51,777 nucleotides of DNA from Clostridium sp. CAG:417 (lineage in GTDB: Bacteria > Bacillota_I > Bacilli_A > RF39 > UBA660). The position numbers were made by a program, and so were the translations under genes. This document shows positions 15,018-23,484 of the stretch, piece after piece. Below the pieces are notes generated by a model. It was not told the DNA's origin. It worked only from the letters and a program-made list of their open reading frames with translations, and made no database searches. Position 1 is the first letter of the stretch, and each line of letters begins with the position of its first letter. Location of the stretch: the NCBI GenBank assembly GCA_000432835.1, contig FR890373.1, positions 1 to 51,777 on the forward strand, given 5' to 3'.

Positions 15018-15884
15018 CTACTTTTTATTAAATTCATCTTCATATTCTTTAAAAAAATTATAATATACTAAAACATTAGATAATTCTGTCCAGTCTTTAG
15101 TAGCTACAGGGACTTGATCTAAATCATAAATTTTAGCATCCATAAGTTTCAACAAAAATGGAGAATGTGTGGAAATTATAAATTGACAATTATAAAATCT
15201 AGCAGAATCTTCTATAAATTTTTTTAGTTTTAATTGGTTTTCAGCAGATAAACTATTTTCTGGTTCATCTAATATATAAATACTATCTTCTTCTATTTCC
15301 CTTTCCCAAAACATAAGAGCAGATTCACCATTTGACCACTCTATAATATTATTATTTCCTAATCGCTCTCTAACAAACTTTGACATTGATTTTCTTTTTG
15401 CTTCATGACCTTTTTTCAATTCATCATAATTGTCAAACGAATTTCCGACTTTATTAAATTTATAATCCAAATACTCTTTACTCAATTTTTCTTTTTGTCT
15501 ATTAACATTAGCATTGATTGAGCGTACATCTAAAAGATAATCAAAAACATCATCACTTGTTACCAACTTTATTTCAGTTGGTTCATCAAAAGACATTTTA
15601 TAATCACAATGTTTAACATACAAATCAAAATATGACCCTTTATCTATTGTTGATTTTCTTGAGGCTTTTAATTTTTCTGAAATAATATTTATTAATGTTG
15701 TTTTCCCTGAACCATTACCGCCGCAGAAAATTGTAATTGAATCAAAATCAATATACTTAAAATATTTAGTGGAGAATAAATGTAAAGGATAATTATTATT
15801 AAATATTCTTCTTACTTCTTCATAACATGCTATGTCATGTTCTTGATATTCATCTAATAAGGTAAAATTTTTCAAATAAATCAT
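15018..15884 (-). CDS. ABC-type AAA ATPase (AAA_21/OLD-like), stand-alone
   Basis: This soluble 288-residue protein has Walker A GGNGSGKTT near residue 55, an ABC-like signature EWSNGESALMF near 185, Walker B SIYILDEPENSLS near 200, and an H-loop STHSPF near 235. The insertion between Walker A and the signature is helical and Lys-rich. This is the nucleotide-binding module of RecF/OLD-like ATPases without a nuclease domain. Such stand-alone ATPases often belong to defence or repair systems, but no partner gene lies next to it. AGGAG precedes the ATG. No operon is apparent. Confidence 0.75.
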   Translation of the reverse strand: MIYLKNFTLLDEYQEHDIACYEEVRRIFNNNYPLHLFSTKYFKYIDFDSITIFCGGNGSGKTTLINIISEKLKASRKSTIDKGSYFDLYVKHCDYKMSFDEPTEIKLVTSDDVFDYLLDVRSINANVNRQKEKLSKEYLDYKFNKVGNSFDNYDELKKGHEAKRKSMSKFVRERLGNNNIIEWSNGESALMFWEREIEEDSIYILDEPENSLSAENQLKLKKFIEDSARFYNCQFIISTHSPFLLKLMDAKIYDLDQVPVATKDWTELSNVLVYYNFFKEYEDEFNKK

Positions 15885-16230
15885 AGAGCTATTCTCCTTT
15901 TTTATAAAGATAATTACTAGTTTACAGTATACAATATTTAAATTATTTAATCAATTTTCGAAATATAATTCTTTGAACATAAGAAAAGTTAAGGTTCCCT
16001 TAAAATAAATTACAGACTTAATCCTTTGTAAGTTTTTATTTTAATAAAGTAAAGAATTTCTCTTATTCAATTGCTAAAATATAGAATTAATGACTAACTA
16101 AAATATTACAAGTTATAATCCCAATATCAATTAAAAGTATACAAGATATATATAACATATTTTTATAAGTCTATTAACCCTTTTCATTTTCAGGGTCCTT
16201 ATTTATTTGTCATTCAAAAAACATATACTT
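15885..16230. other. Gene-free stretch
   Basis: No supported reading frame was found. A weak copy of the GACTAACTAA/TATTAC part of the recurring palindromic element is visible near 16091-16120. Confidence 0.25.
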
Positions 16231-16836
16231 TTATTTGTTTTCTAAATATTTTTTTAAGGTGTTAATATTAATTCTTAATTCTGAAACAACATTTTCACAA
16301 GGAAGTATTGTCAAATTAACTTTTGAATCAAATACTATTTTTACGGCTTCAGCATCTTGTCTAAAATTATATTCAAGATTATCTTTATAGCCTAGTTCAT
16401 TACCACCTAGCCAAATAATTTCTATTTTGTTTACTATTTTGGGTTCTTTTTTGATTGCTAAAGCAATATTAGTAATAGCGCCAATCCCTAATATATAAGT
16501 TTTATTATTTTTTAAAGCAATTTCTATGATCTTATTTACAGCATCATTTGTTTCATCATAACCGTTTTAATGTAATCCATTGAACCTTTAAACACCCTAT
16601 TATCTGTATCAAAGTTTAACCAATTACATATCTTTAAAATTTCATTATAACTTAACCCTTGTCCATCTCTTACTTTTACATTTTCTTTTTGTATGAGAAT
16701 ATGGTGCAACTGTAATTGCTTCAATATTAAATAAGTTTTGTGATTTTATTAAATATGATAATGCAAATTGGTCATCACATTCATTGTAAGGATCAGTATC
16801 TAATATAACATTTATTTTTTCCCTTTTATAATTCAT
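16231..16836 (-). pseudogene. Inosine-uridine nucleoside hydrolase, frameshifted and C-truncated
   Basis: The start, at ATG 16836 with GGAGG six bases upstream, gives MNYKREKINVILDTDPYNEC. It continues DDQFAL with the family's Asp cluster (DTDPYNECDDQ). A frameshift near 16690 leads to KVRDGQGLSYNEILKICNW. A second near 16560 leads to DETNDAVNKIIEIALKN, GIGAITNIALAI and IWLGGNELGYKDNLEYN. The frame stops at 16231, about 100 residues short of a full nucleoside hydrolase, which lacks its C-terminal active-site His. It would have released ribose from nucleosides in salvage. Confidence 0.75.
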
Positions 16837-16867
16837 GTACATCCTCCAACCTTTTACAATTTCAAAC

Positions 16868-16946
16868 TATAAAAATTATACTATATAGATTTGATTTTTT
16901 CTATACATCCATTTTAAGATTTAATAACAATTCATATAATATTTTA
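16868..16946 (-). promoter_or_regulatory. Promoter region shared with the KilA-N operon
   Basis: TATAGTATAAT (ending at 16875) is the likely -10 of the nucleoside hydrolase. The roughly 80 bases here align with 8618-8696: TTTTCTAAAATATTATAT, GAATT, TATTAAAT, AATGGAT and GAAAAAA blocks are in the same order, and both end in ATATAGTATAAT. Confidence 0.4.
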
Positions 16947-17358
16947 GAAAACATCGTATTATTGACTAATTTTACAGAATGTACATATAAGTCATTTGTG
17001 TTATGTTTTTCGGGATTTTTTATTAATTTAGTTGTTCCACCTAAAGACCTAACCATAACATTTTACCCACAACAAATTCCAAGAGTTGGTATATTATTAT
17101 CATAACAATATTTAGCTACTATCATTTTATAATTATCACAAGCACCGCCACCTTGCAGTAATATTCAATCACATAATTTTACCATTTATCTTCGACATCA
17201 ATTTTTTCATTCTTTGGTAAAAGTATTCCAATTGCTATACCACCATTATCAAAAATAGCTTGTTTTATTTCATCTTTTATAAACATATTAGGTCTTGTTT
17301 CATTTTTTAATAAGTGCTTTGAAACTATACCAATAATTGGTTTTCTATTTAATTTCAT
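16901..17358 (-). pseudogene. Peptidase C26-type (gamma-glutamyl hydrolase-like) protein, decayed
   Basis: From ATG 17358 the frame reads MKLNRKPIIGIVSKHL, typical of class I glutamine-amidotransferase-like C26 hydrolases. It then stops (TAA after EKIDVEDKW). Downstream pieces in other frames keep the family: LQGGGACDNYKMIVAKYCYD, then PTLGICCG with the nucleophile Cys region, a TAA where a Gln is expected, then NVMVRSLGG and ending FSKILYELLLNLKMDV. The C-terminal catalytic His/Glu part is absent. At least one deletion and two nonsense changes are present. Confidence 0.65.
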
Positions 17359-17479
17359 ATTATTACCACATTGTATTATATTTTCATATTGTATTTTTCA
17401 TAGAATATTTAATACTATCTATTATATAAAAATAATAACCTATATTATTACACATTTTATACCTCTCCTATTTGCAAGA

Positions 17480-17647
17480 CTATTTTCCTTTCTTATCAAA
17501 TGAAACGAGACATGAAGCAACAGAAAATAGTGTTCCAAATAAAATTATAGCAAATCTTCCTATTCCATCAATTTCAGTAATAATACCATAATCTAAAATT
17601 CCTATTCCTAAAATCATCAAAATAATTTTTAATATATTCTTTTTCAT
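17480..17647 (-). CDS. Small membrane protein, 55 aa
   Basis: ATG at 17647 is preceded by AGAAGGA and opens MKKNILKIILMILGIGILDY. A first membrane helix (6-24) is followed by a short loop (EIDGIGR) and a second hydrophobic helix (33-48), ending in FDKKGK. It stands between the acyltransferase and a decayed gene. Its length, two-helix layout and ribosome site argue that it is real. The function is unknown. Confidence 0.5.
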   Translation of the reverse strand: MKKNILKIILMILGIGILDYGIITEIDGIGRFAIILFGTLFSVASCLVSFDKKGK

Positions 17648-17653
17648 ATTTAT

Positions 17654-17705
17654 TCCTTCTTTCTAACAAATTACTATTTTACTAACTAATTACCAAATTG
17701 TGATT
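17654..17705 (-). repeat. Intergenic palindromic element (fullest copy)
   Basis: After the acyltransferase stop the minus strand reads TAAATCACAATTTGGTAATT, then AGTTAGTAAAATAGTAATTTGTTAG. The outer arms form an imperfect inverted repeat (ideal TAACAAATTAC with GTAATTTGTTA). The copy at 19168-19214 has the same order of blocks. Confidence 0.5.
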
Positions 17706-17707
17706 TA

Positions 17708-18937
17708 TTAAATAATTAATTTTTTGTTTTTCTCCTTTAATTTAATTATTAAACTTGAAGTGATATGCGTAATCAGTATAACTATCAAAATACTTAGATA
17801 TGGATAATAATTTATATTTTTATACAACGAAGATATAACAAAAATTGCCATTGGATGTATTAAATAATAATATTTAGAATAAGTGCCAAATTGGAAATCT
17901 AATTTCATGCTATTAGTAATATAAATAGATGAAATAAATAAGTAGTAAGTTAATGGTATGCAAGATAATAAAATATTACTATTAAGTCTATCAGTATCAT
18001 GTAATAATATTGCCTCAAAAGTTAATAAGAAAAATGAAACAATTAATTTAAGAAAACAATATTTTGAATATGCCTTTTCCTTTGTACCTACATAATAACC
18101 TAATACTACATAAAATAATCCAAAGAATAAGAAATTTCTTGTAGTAAAGAAAATATTATAGTAATAAGATAATGTTCTTTTTATTGATAATGGTAAAACT
18201 CCATAATAAGTTTCTGTTGCCCCAAACAATAATAATATAAAGGAAATTATTAATAAATATTTTATATTGAATTTTTGTTTCCATTTTTTTAAGACAATCA
18301 AAGAAAATATTATTGCAGGAAAATACCATAAATGATAGTAAACTCCTGTATAACATAAAGCAACCAACACTATAATAGGTAATAATATTATTGACAGAAT
18401 AATTAGGAAAGGTAAAGTAATATTGATTTTTGATATATACTCATTTATGATTGGTAAATACTTAATTATTGTGCCTATTATTACAGGTATGTACAACAAA
18501 CTCCAAACAAAATATAATGGTATTGTTTTCCTTATGTATTCCTTTATATAATTTTCATTTACTTTCTCCTTTTTTGCAACAAAATAGCCAGTTATTATAA
18601 AAAATATAGGAACACATATTCTTGTAATTATATTATTAAATGCTAAATCTAATTCGTTTGAATAGTTAAGAAATGGACGCAAGTGTAATATGATAATTAA
18701 AATTGAAGATATATATTTTAAAATATTTAAGTTTTGATAATTTAATTTATTTATTCTATAATTTCTATCTATATTCTTTTGAATAAATATAGTAGCAAGA
18801 CTAAAACAAATTATCATTAAAACAATAGTGAAAGGATAACCTAAGCCATTTTCAATTTGAAACACATTTACCAATTTTAAAAATAATATCAATATAGTTA
18901 TTATTGATATAATTACTATTTCATTTTTATATTTCAT
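17708..18937 (-). CDS. Membrane acyltransferase (acyltransferase-3 family)
   Basis: This polytopic protein of 409 residues has about ten transmembrane helices and the acyltransferase-3 layout. A conserved block in the second quarter (LNILKYISSILIIILHLRP) carries the catalytic-type His, followed by TRICVPIFFIITGYF. The YHLWYFPAI segment and the C-terminal YYYLIHPM segment are also typical. Such enzymes O-acylate surface sugars, peptidoglycan or membrane lipids. I place the start at the ATG at 18937, because the longer frame begins with a TTG lacking a ribosome site. A small membrane gene lies just upstream. Confidence 0.75.
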   Translation of the reverse strand: MKYKNEIVIISIITILILFLKLVNVFQIENGLGYPFTIVLMIICFSLATIFIQKNIDRNYRINKLNYQNLNILKYISSILIIILHLRPFLNYSNELDLAFNNIITRICVPIFFIITGYFVAKKEKVNENYIKEYIRKTIPLYFVWSLLYIPVIIGTIIKYLPIINEYISKINITLPFLIILSIILLPIIVLVALCYTGVYYHLWYFPAIIFSLIVLKKWKQKFNIKYLLIISFILLLFGATETYYGVLPLSIKRTLSYYYNIFFTTRNFLFFGLFYVVLGYYVGTKEKAYSKYCFLKLIVSFFLLTFEAILLHDTDRLNSNILLSCIPLTYYLFISSIYITNSMKLDFQFGTYSKYYYLIHPMAIFVISSLYKNINYYPYLSILIVILITHITSSLIIKLKEKNKKLII

Positions 18938-18984
18938 ACTTAAATCACTTCTAACTCCCAAAATATTATTTTCCAACAATCATA

Positions 18985-19158
18985 TTACATTGGTGATGTA
19001 ATCCACAAATAGCCTAAAATTATTATACTAATTATTATTATCGTAGTAATTACTATAAAAGGTATCATTTTTTTATTTTCTTTTCCTTTTACAAATGCAA
19101 ATAGATCAGCGATAAATAAGAATAAATATATTATTGTAGAATATAAAGTAAATCCCAT
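18985..19158 (-). CDS. Small membrane protein, 57 aa
   Basis: A very strong ribosome site (GAGGAGG) precedes ATG 19158. The product MGFTLYSTIIYLFLFIADLF has a first helix (5-23), a charged loop (KGKENKK) and a second helix (32-52), ending WITSPM. It lies between TraX and the acyltransferase, a few bases before the latter's longest frame. It resembles two-helix small proteins found beside acyltransferases, but I recognise no family. Confidence 0.6.
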   Translation of the reverse strand: MGFTLYSTIIYLFLFIADLFAFVKGKENKKMIPFIVITTIIIISIIILGYLWITSPM

Positions 19159-19167
19159 AAACTCCTC

Positions 19168-19214
19168 CTCAGAACAACAATTACTATTTATCTAACTAAT
19201 TACTACATTGTAAT
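19168..19214 (-). repeat. Intergenic palindromic element
   Basis: It directly follows the TraX stop: AAATTACAATGTAGTAATTA, then GTTAGATAAATAGTAATTGTT. It matches the 17654-17705 copy at most positions, including spacing to the stop codon. Confidence 0.5.
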
Positions 19215-19218
19215 TTAT

Positions 19219-19959
19219 TTAATTAAATAATAACGGTGTATTTCCATATATTGTTATTCTTAATATTCCTATAACAATTAAGTGTAATGGATAGTATATG
19301 TAAAAGAACCATTTAAGCCAATTTAACTTACCTTTTTTTCCATTATAAACTTTTAATAATGGATATACCAATAATACTCCTAATGTAATTAAGCCATAAA
19401 TTTTACTTACAAATAAATATGAAATAATTGCATAAATTAAAATCCAAAAGCTCATACTTATAATTTGCTTTTTTAAGTTACCTCTATTTGAATACATAGA
19501 TAAAATTGACATTACTGCTATACAACTCCAATCAGAAGAAAAAGTTATAATGTTTATTAAAATAATTAATATCCATTTCTGCCACTCTTTTAAATTTGTT
19601 TTGTATATGATATAAAGAGCAACTACTGACCAGGCAAGAGACCACATAATGCTTGTTTGATTAAAGATATTTCCAGAACTGAATGGTATATAATTGATTC
19701 CAAAAGCAAAGCAATAGGCAAAATGAGATATTATTGCAAAGAGAAATAATCTTAAAATATATTTTTTTAAGTTTTTAGTATAATAAAACCCTTCACATAT
19801 AAAGAAAAACATAATAGGTGCGGTTAATCTACCAATGATATGTAAAATATTTGAAATTATATTATTAGGCATTCCTGGATAGATTAAATCTGCAATATGA
19901 TCAATTGTCATCGCTATAATTGCTATTAATTTTAAATGATTGGAATTCAGTTTTTTCAT
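19219..19959 (-). CDS. TraX family membrane protein
   Basis: This 246-residue polytopic protein opens with the TraX signature (HLKLIAIIAMTIDHIADLI), followed by the conserved GRLTAPIMFFFICEGFYYT. About seven transmembrane helices end in a YYPLHLIVIGI segment, where the invariant HL lies. TraX acetylates pilin in F plasmids, and chromosomal Firmicutes homologues are thought to be acetyltransferase-like, with unknown targets. It has full family length. The ATG at 19959 has AGGTGAT nearby. It lies in the same orientation as the acyltransferase, but the palindromic element separates them. Confidence 0.85.
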   Translation of the reverse strand: MKKLNSNHLKLIAIIAMTIDHIADLIYPGMPNNIISNILHIIGRLTAPIMFFFICEGFYYTKNLKKYILRLFLFAIISHFAYCFAFGINYIPFSSGNIFNQTSIMWSLAWSVVALYIIYKTNLKEWQKWILIILINIITFSSDWSCIAVMSILSMYSNRGNLKKQIISMSFWILIYAIISYLFVSKIYGLITLGVLLVYPLLKVYNGKKGKLNWLKWFFYIYYPLHLIVIGILRITIYGNTPLLFN

Positions 19960-20349
19960 TATATCACCTCTTATAAAAATTACCTTTTAGTTGTTTAGTG
20001 GATTCTAACAAAGGCATCAAAATTACTTTATCATTTATAACTAAATTTAAGAAATAAGTACATAATTATTAAACAAGATTAAAACTCTGTTGAAACCCAG
20101 TATTACTTTTTTTATTATATATTAAAGCATTTTTATTTTCTACATTTCCTGTAAAAATATTAAAATTACTATACAAATTTATATAAAGAAGGTGCTATAT
20201 TCCGAAAGTTGTATTTTAACTGTTATATTGATAAATTTATTTTGATTTTTCAAACATTTATGTTGATGTCATCTCATATTAAGGCTATTTTTTTGTTGGT
20301 CTAGTTTCAAGTATTTACTTAAAAATTCTATTAATAAAGCAAATAATAA
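19960..20349. other. Gene-free stretch
   Basis: About 390 bases without a supported gene. A minus-strand frame near 20275-20345 (LSKYLKLDQQKNSLNMR) is too short to judge. Confidence 0.25.
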
Positions 20350-20374
20350 AGGCAATGTCAACTGACATTGTCTT
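20350..20374 (-). terminator. Terminator after the PepC-like gene
   Basis: GGCAATGTCA pairs with TGACATTGTC across two bases, flanked by A/T runs, six bases past the stop codon at 20380. Confidence 0.65.
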
Positions 20375-20379
20375 TGTTT

Positions 20380-21705
20380 CTAAAATGGATCCTTTATTTC
20401 AAATTCTATTACATCTTGTTTTAATAATTCTCGTTGTTTTTTTGATAAATATTTTTTATTTATAATTGCTTGTAATATAAATTCATCAAAGTAATTATCA
20501 TTCATTATATAATAACCATCAACTTTTTCTAATGTACCATAACTATCTTCTAATTTCCATCTTTGAGGTTTATTATGTTCTAATAAATTTACGCCACAAA
20601 TTGACATACAATGATGAGGATATATGTCATGGGTATTTAAAGCTTCTTCTTTTGTTAGAAAATCAAATCCAAATGTATTTTTATAGTTAAATATTCTAGT
20701 ATCTAATACTCCAGATTTTTTATCCCTAAACTTTCGTAAATTAATTCTTATATAAACCGGCATATTATCTTTGAGTTGTTTAATTGCTAATTGTTTTATT
20801 TCATTTATAGGTAAATTTAAAAATTCAACATAACTATTTTGATAAACATTTCCAAGATATTTTTCTCTATATAATTTATAATACTCTTTATTATACATAG
20901 GTATATTACCTAATGAAACAAAGTCGTTTAGGTTAATGCTTAAAAACTTATCTCTAAATTCTATAGGTGTTATATTTTTATATTTTACATATTTTGATTC
21001 TTTATCTTTATATTCATAATCAAACTTCATTTTAGGTTCACCCAATATTGTTGATAAAAAGATATAATTTTCTTCTAAAAAAGTTTCTTTCATTTTTCTT
21101 AAATCATTGACATTAGTATTTTCTCTTTTTGAGTTTATTAATTTGATACAATCTTTTTTTACCTTATCAGTAAATAGTCCTGTAATATTTTGCATTCTTA
21201 AGCTTTCAAATACATCAGGCATATACTCATATGGCATTAATCCATATTTATTTACAATGGAAACAAACCATTGCCAATGTCCACCTTCATTTACACAATG
21301 TTGTAATACATCTTCTTTATCTATATATTCCCAGTCAACATTTGAAATATTTATAATATTTTCATAAGCATTATTAGATTTTTCTAATTTATCAAAAAAT
21401 GCAATATAATTGTTTGATAATGCAAATTCTTTTAAATCAATATTTAAGTTTTTTGCCATATCGTATTGGATAGTATTTAAGCCACAATATATCCAACATC
21501 TGTAATTGTCCTTTTGGTCGTATCTCTTTCCGTCTGGTAATTCAATATTAAAAATGGGCTGATTTTCTTCAATTATTCTTCTATCAATGCAGCTTTTCTC
21601 TAACCCATTCTCAGTTATTGCATTTTCTATAATTCTATTGGTTGAATTACTATTATATATATTACTAAAATTGTTTATTAAATCTATTGTTATTTGTTTT
21701 TCCAT
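20380..21705 (-). CDS. C1-family aminopeptidase (bleomycin hydrolase/PepC type), altered active site
   Basis: This 441-residue protein has the usual PepC length. The catalytic Cys lies in KDNYRCWIYCGLN near residue 75 and the catalytic His in YPHHCMSICGVN near 380. The third active-site block reads RWKLEDSYG where the family has KVENSWG, so the catalytic Asn is replaced by Asp and the Trp by Tyr. Family members form cytosolic hexamers that trim peptides. Activity here is uncertain. I set the start at ATG 21705, with AGGAG upstream and an extended -10 at 21731-21739. It is a single-gene unit. Confidence 0.8.
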   Translation of the reverse strand: MEKQITIDLINNFSNIYNSNSTNRIIENAITENGLEKSCIDRRIIEENQPIFNIELPDGKRYDQKDNYRCWIYCGLNTIQYDMAKNLNIDLKEFALSNNYIAFFDKLEKSNNAYENIINISNVDWEYIDKEDVLQHCVNEGGHWQWFVSIVNKYGLMPYEYMPDVFESLRMQNITGLFTDKVKKDCIKLINSKRENTNVNDLRKMKETFLEENYIFLSTILGEPKMKFDYEYKDKESKYVKYKNITPIEFRDKFLSINLNDFVSLGNIPMYNKEYYKLYREKYLGNVYQNSYVEFLNLPINEIKQLAIKQLKDNMPVYIRINLRKFRDKKSGVLDTRIFNYKNTFGFDFLTKEEALNTHDIYPHHCMSICGVNLLEHNKPQRWKLEDSYGTLEKVDGYYIMNDNYFDEFILQAIINKKYLSKKQRELLKQDVIEFEIKDPF

Positions 21706-21730
21706 TTTTTCTCCTAAAGCAGTTACACTT

Positions 21731-21739
21731 ATCATATCA
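21731..21739 (-). promoter_or_regulatory. Extended -10 promoter of the PepC-like gene
   Basis: TGATATGAT on the minus strand lies 26 bases upstream of the ATG and inside the longer reading frame, which supports the start at 21705. Confidence 0.45.
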
Positions 21740-21785
21740 TAACTACTTTTTAACTAGTTATTACTTTATTCTAATGTTATTTTTT

Positions 21786-23369
21786 TTATTTATTGTATGA
21801 ATATTTGTATCTATGTATTGATAATTGTTTAAGTGATTTATCATAATACATGGCATACATTTCGTATTTACCAGATTCACTAGGAATAGTATTATATTCA
21901 TTAGTTGTTTTATTGTATATGGAATAATATACATCTTTTTGAGCTCTAAATTGTGTTGGTAATAATATTTTAAGTTCTGATTTCATTTTAGTGCTTAAAA
22001 CCCAATTATTACTATTTTGAATACTACTCAATAAATTACTTACATCTTCTTTGTCATAGTATGCATTAATAATTACATATTCTGTTTTATCATCGTCAAA
22101 ATATGTTTTCCAATTTTGAATTTCTAGTTCTCCATTATTAGGAATACTAGCATCTATATATTCTTTATAATCATTAATTTTACTATAATCTTTTGAAAAT
22201 GATGGTATTAAACCAAATGAGCCATACACCAATAATAAGAATCCTATTATGAATCCAGCAACAATATTTTTTGTGCATTTGAAACCTTTACTTTCAAATA
22301 TAAATCCTAATATAATCGATACAATAGGAAGTGGTAACCAACACCAGAATATCCAGGCATTTTTAGTAAAGTTAAATCCATGTTGTGGATTAATTTCATC
22401 TATTAAAGATAATGACCATAATGCTCCCCATAAACTACATATCGTAGCGATAAATAATATTATCATAAGAGTACTTATTAATTTAGTATTCTTTAGAGAT
22501 TTAATTTTTTTATAACTAGAAGTGTCCACAATATTATTTTCTGGATTTTTAAACTTACTCCTTATAAAATTTATTAATTCTAAATCGCATCTATTTTTTT
22601 GTAGTATTATAATCATATTTTTGTCAGCACATTCTAGATAGAAATTAGTATCATTCTCAACACACCTACTTATTTCTGAATATTTAATGGTAAATGTAAC
22701 GGATTCCCCTTTTCTAATAAGATGATCTCCGTAAAACTCTGTTTCAAAATTTGTATCTGCAATACCTTGTTTTTTGATTCTATTAAATTCTTTCTCAGAA
22801 TAATACTCTAATCTTACTTTATAAAGCACCATTAAGAATATCTGACATATAGTAAAAAATGCTAATGTACTTACAAGATTTTTGGATGTTATAGCTATAA
22901 TTGATGAGACAATTAAATTTGAGATTAATCCTCTAATCACAAATACCCAATACACTCTTTTTGGAAAGTATTTGGCCATTTTCTTATATTCATATCCATC
23001 AACTATGCTTTCACAAGTATATAAACATTTACTATCTTTCTTTGCTTTTTCTGCTTTTAAAATTGTTTGGGGCTTTAAAACTCCCTTTTCTTCCGACTTT
23101 TGTGTATGTTTAATCTCCTTAATTATCTTTGTTTTTGATTGATTTTTTTTGACTTCACTAACAATTAAGGCAATTACAAAAGATACTATAAACCAAAATG
23201 CTATTACTATAAATGTTTCCTGTAATAATTCAGGCCAAGTAGTAAGAGAGCCATCATCATTAGGTGTATTTTTTAATAATACTTCTAATAGTATCCAACA
23301 AATTGAAGGAATACAAAATAATGTTAGAAAAAAGCCACTTTTAAGAATGTTTATTTTCTTTTGTTTCAT
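21786..23369 (-). CDS. Multi-pass membrane protein with YcxB-like domain
   Basis: This 527-residue protein starts with two transmembrane helices (10-30 and 50-72), then a basic linker. A central unit with two more helices (140-180) is followed by a soluble domain typical of YcxB (ETEFYGDHLIRKGESVTFTI, KYSEISRCVEND, then an IRSKF end). Three further helices (290-400) lead to an extracytoplasmic C-terminal domain of about 120 residues with aromatic strands. The function of YcxB proteins is unknown. The start has GAGGT upstream and an extended -10 at 23412-23420. It is monocistronic. Confidence 0.65.
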   Translation of the reverse strand: MKQKKINILKSGFFLTLFCIPSICWILLEVLLKNTPNDDGSLTTWPELLQETFIVIAFWFIVSFVIALIVSEVKKNQSKTKIIKEIKHTQKSEEKGVLKPQTILKAEKAKKDSKCLYTCESIVDGYEYKKMAKYFPKRVYWVFVIRGLISNLIVSSIIAITSKNLVSTLAFFTICQIFLMVLYKVRLEYYSEKEFNRIKKQGIADTNFETEFYGDHLIRKGESVTFTIKYSEISRCVENDTNFYLECADKNMIIILQKNRCDLELINFIRSKFKNPENNIVDTSSYKKIKSLKNTKLISTLMIILFIATICSLWGALWSLSLIDEINPQHGFNFTKNAWIFWCWLPLPIVSIILGFIFESKGFKCTKNIVAGFIIGFLLLVYGSFGLIPSFSKDYSKINDYKEYIDASIPNNGELEIQNWKTYFDDDKTEYVIINAYYDKEDVSNLLSSIQNSNNWVLSTKMKSELKILLPTQFRAQKDVYYSIYNKTTNEYNTIPSESGKYEMYAMYYDKSLKQLSIHRYKYSYNK

Positions 23370-23411
23370 AAATAATACCTCACAATAAATTAATAATTCT
23401 AGTTAATAGTA

Positions 23412-23420
23412 ATTATATCA
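23412..23420 (-). promoter_or_regulatory. Extended -10 promoter of the YcxB-like gene
   Basis: TGATATAAT on the minus strand lies about 43 bases from the start codon. Confidence 0.45.
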
Positions 23421-23484
23421 CAGTTATTAAATGATTGTTTTAATCTAAATCAAAATATACTATAAGGACAGAAGAAATTAGAAT

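Noticed and set aside
17654..19214. Integron attC sites
   Set aside because: The elements follow stop codons and are palindromic, but clear core sites are not matched, no integrase is present, and many neighbouring genes lack the element.
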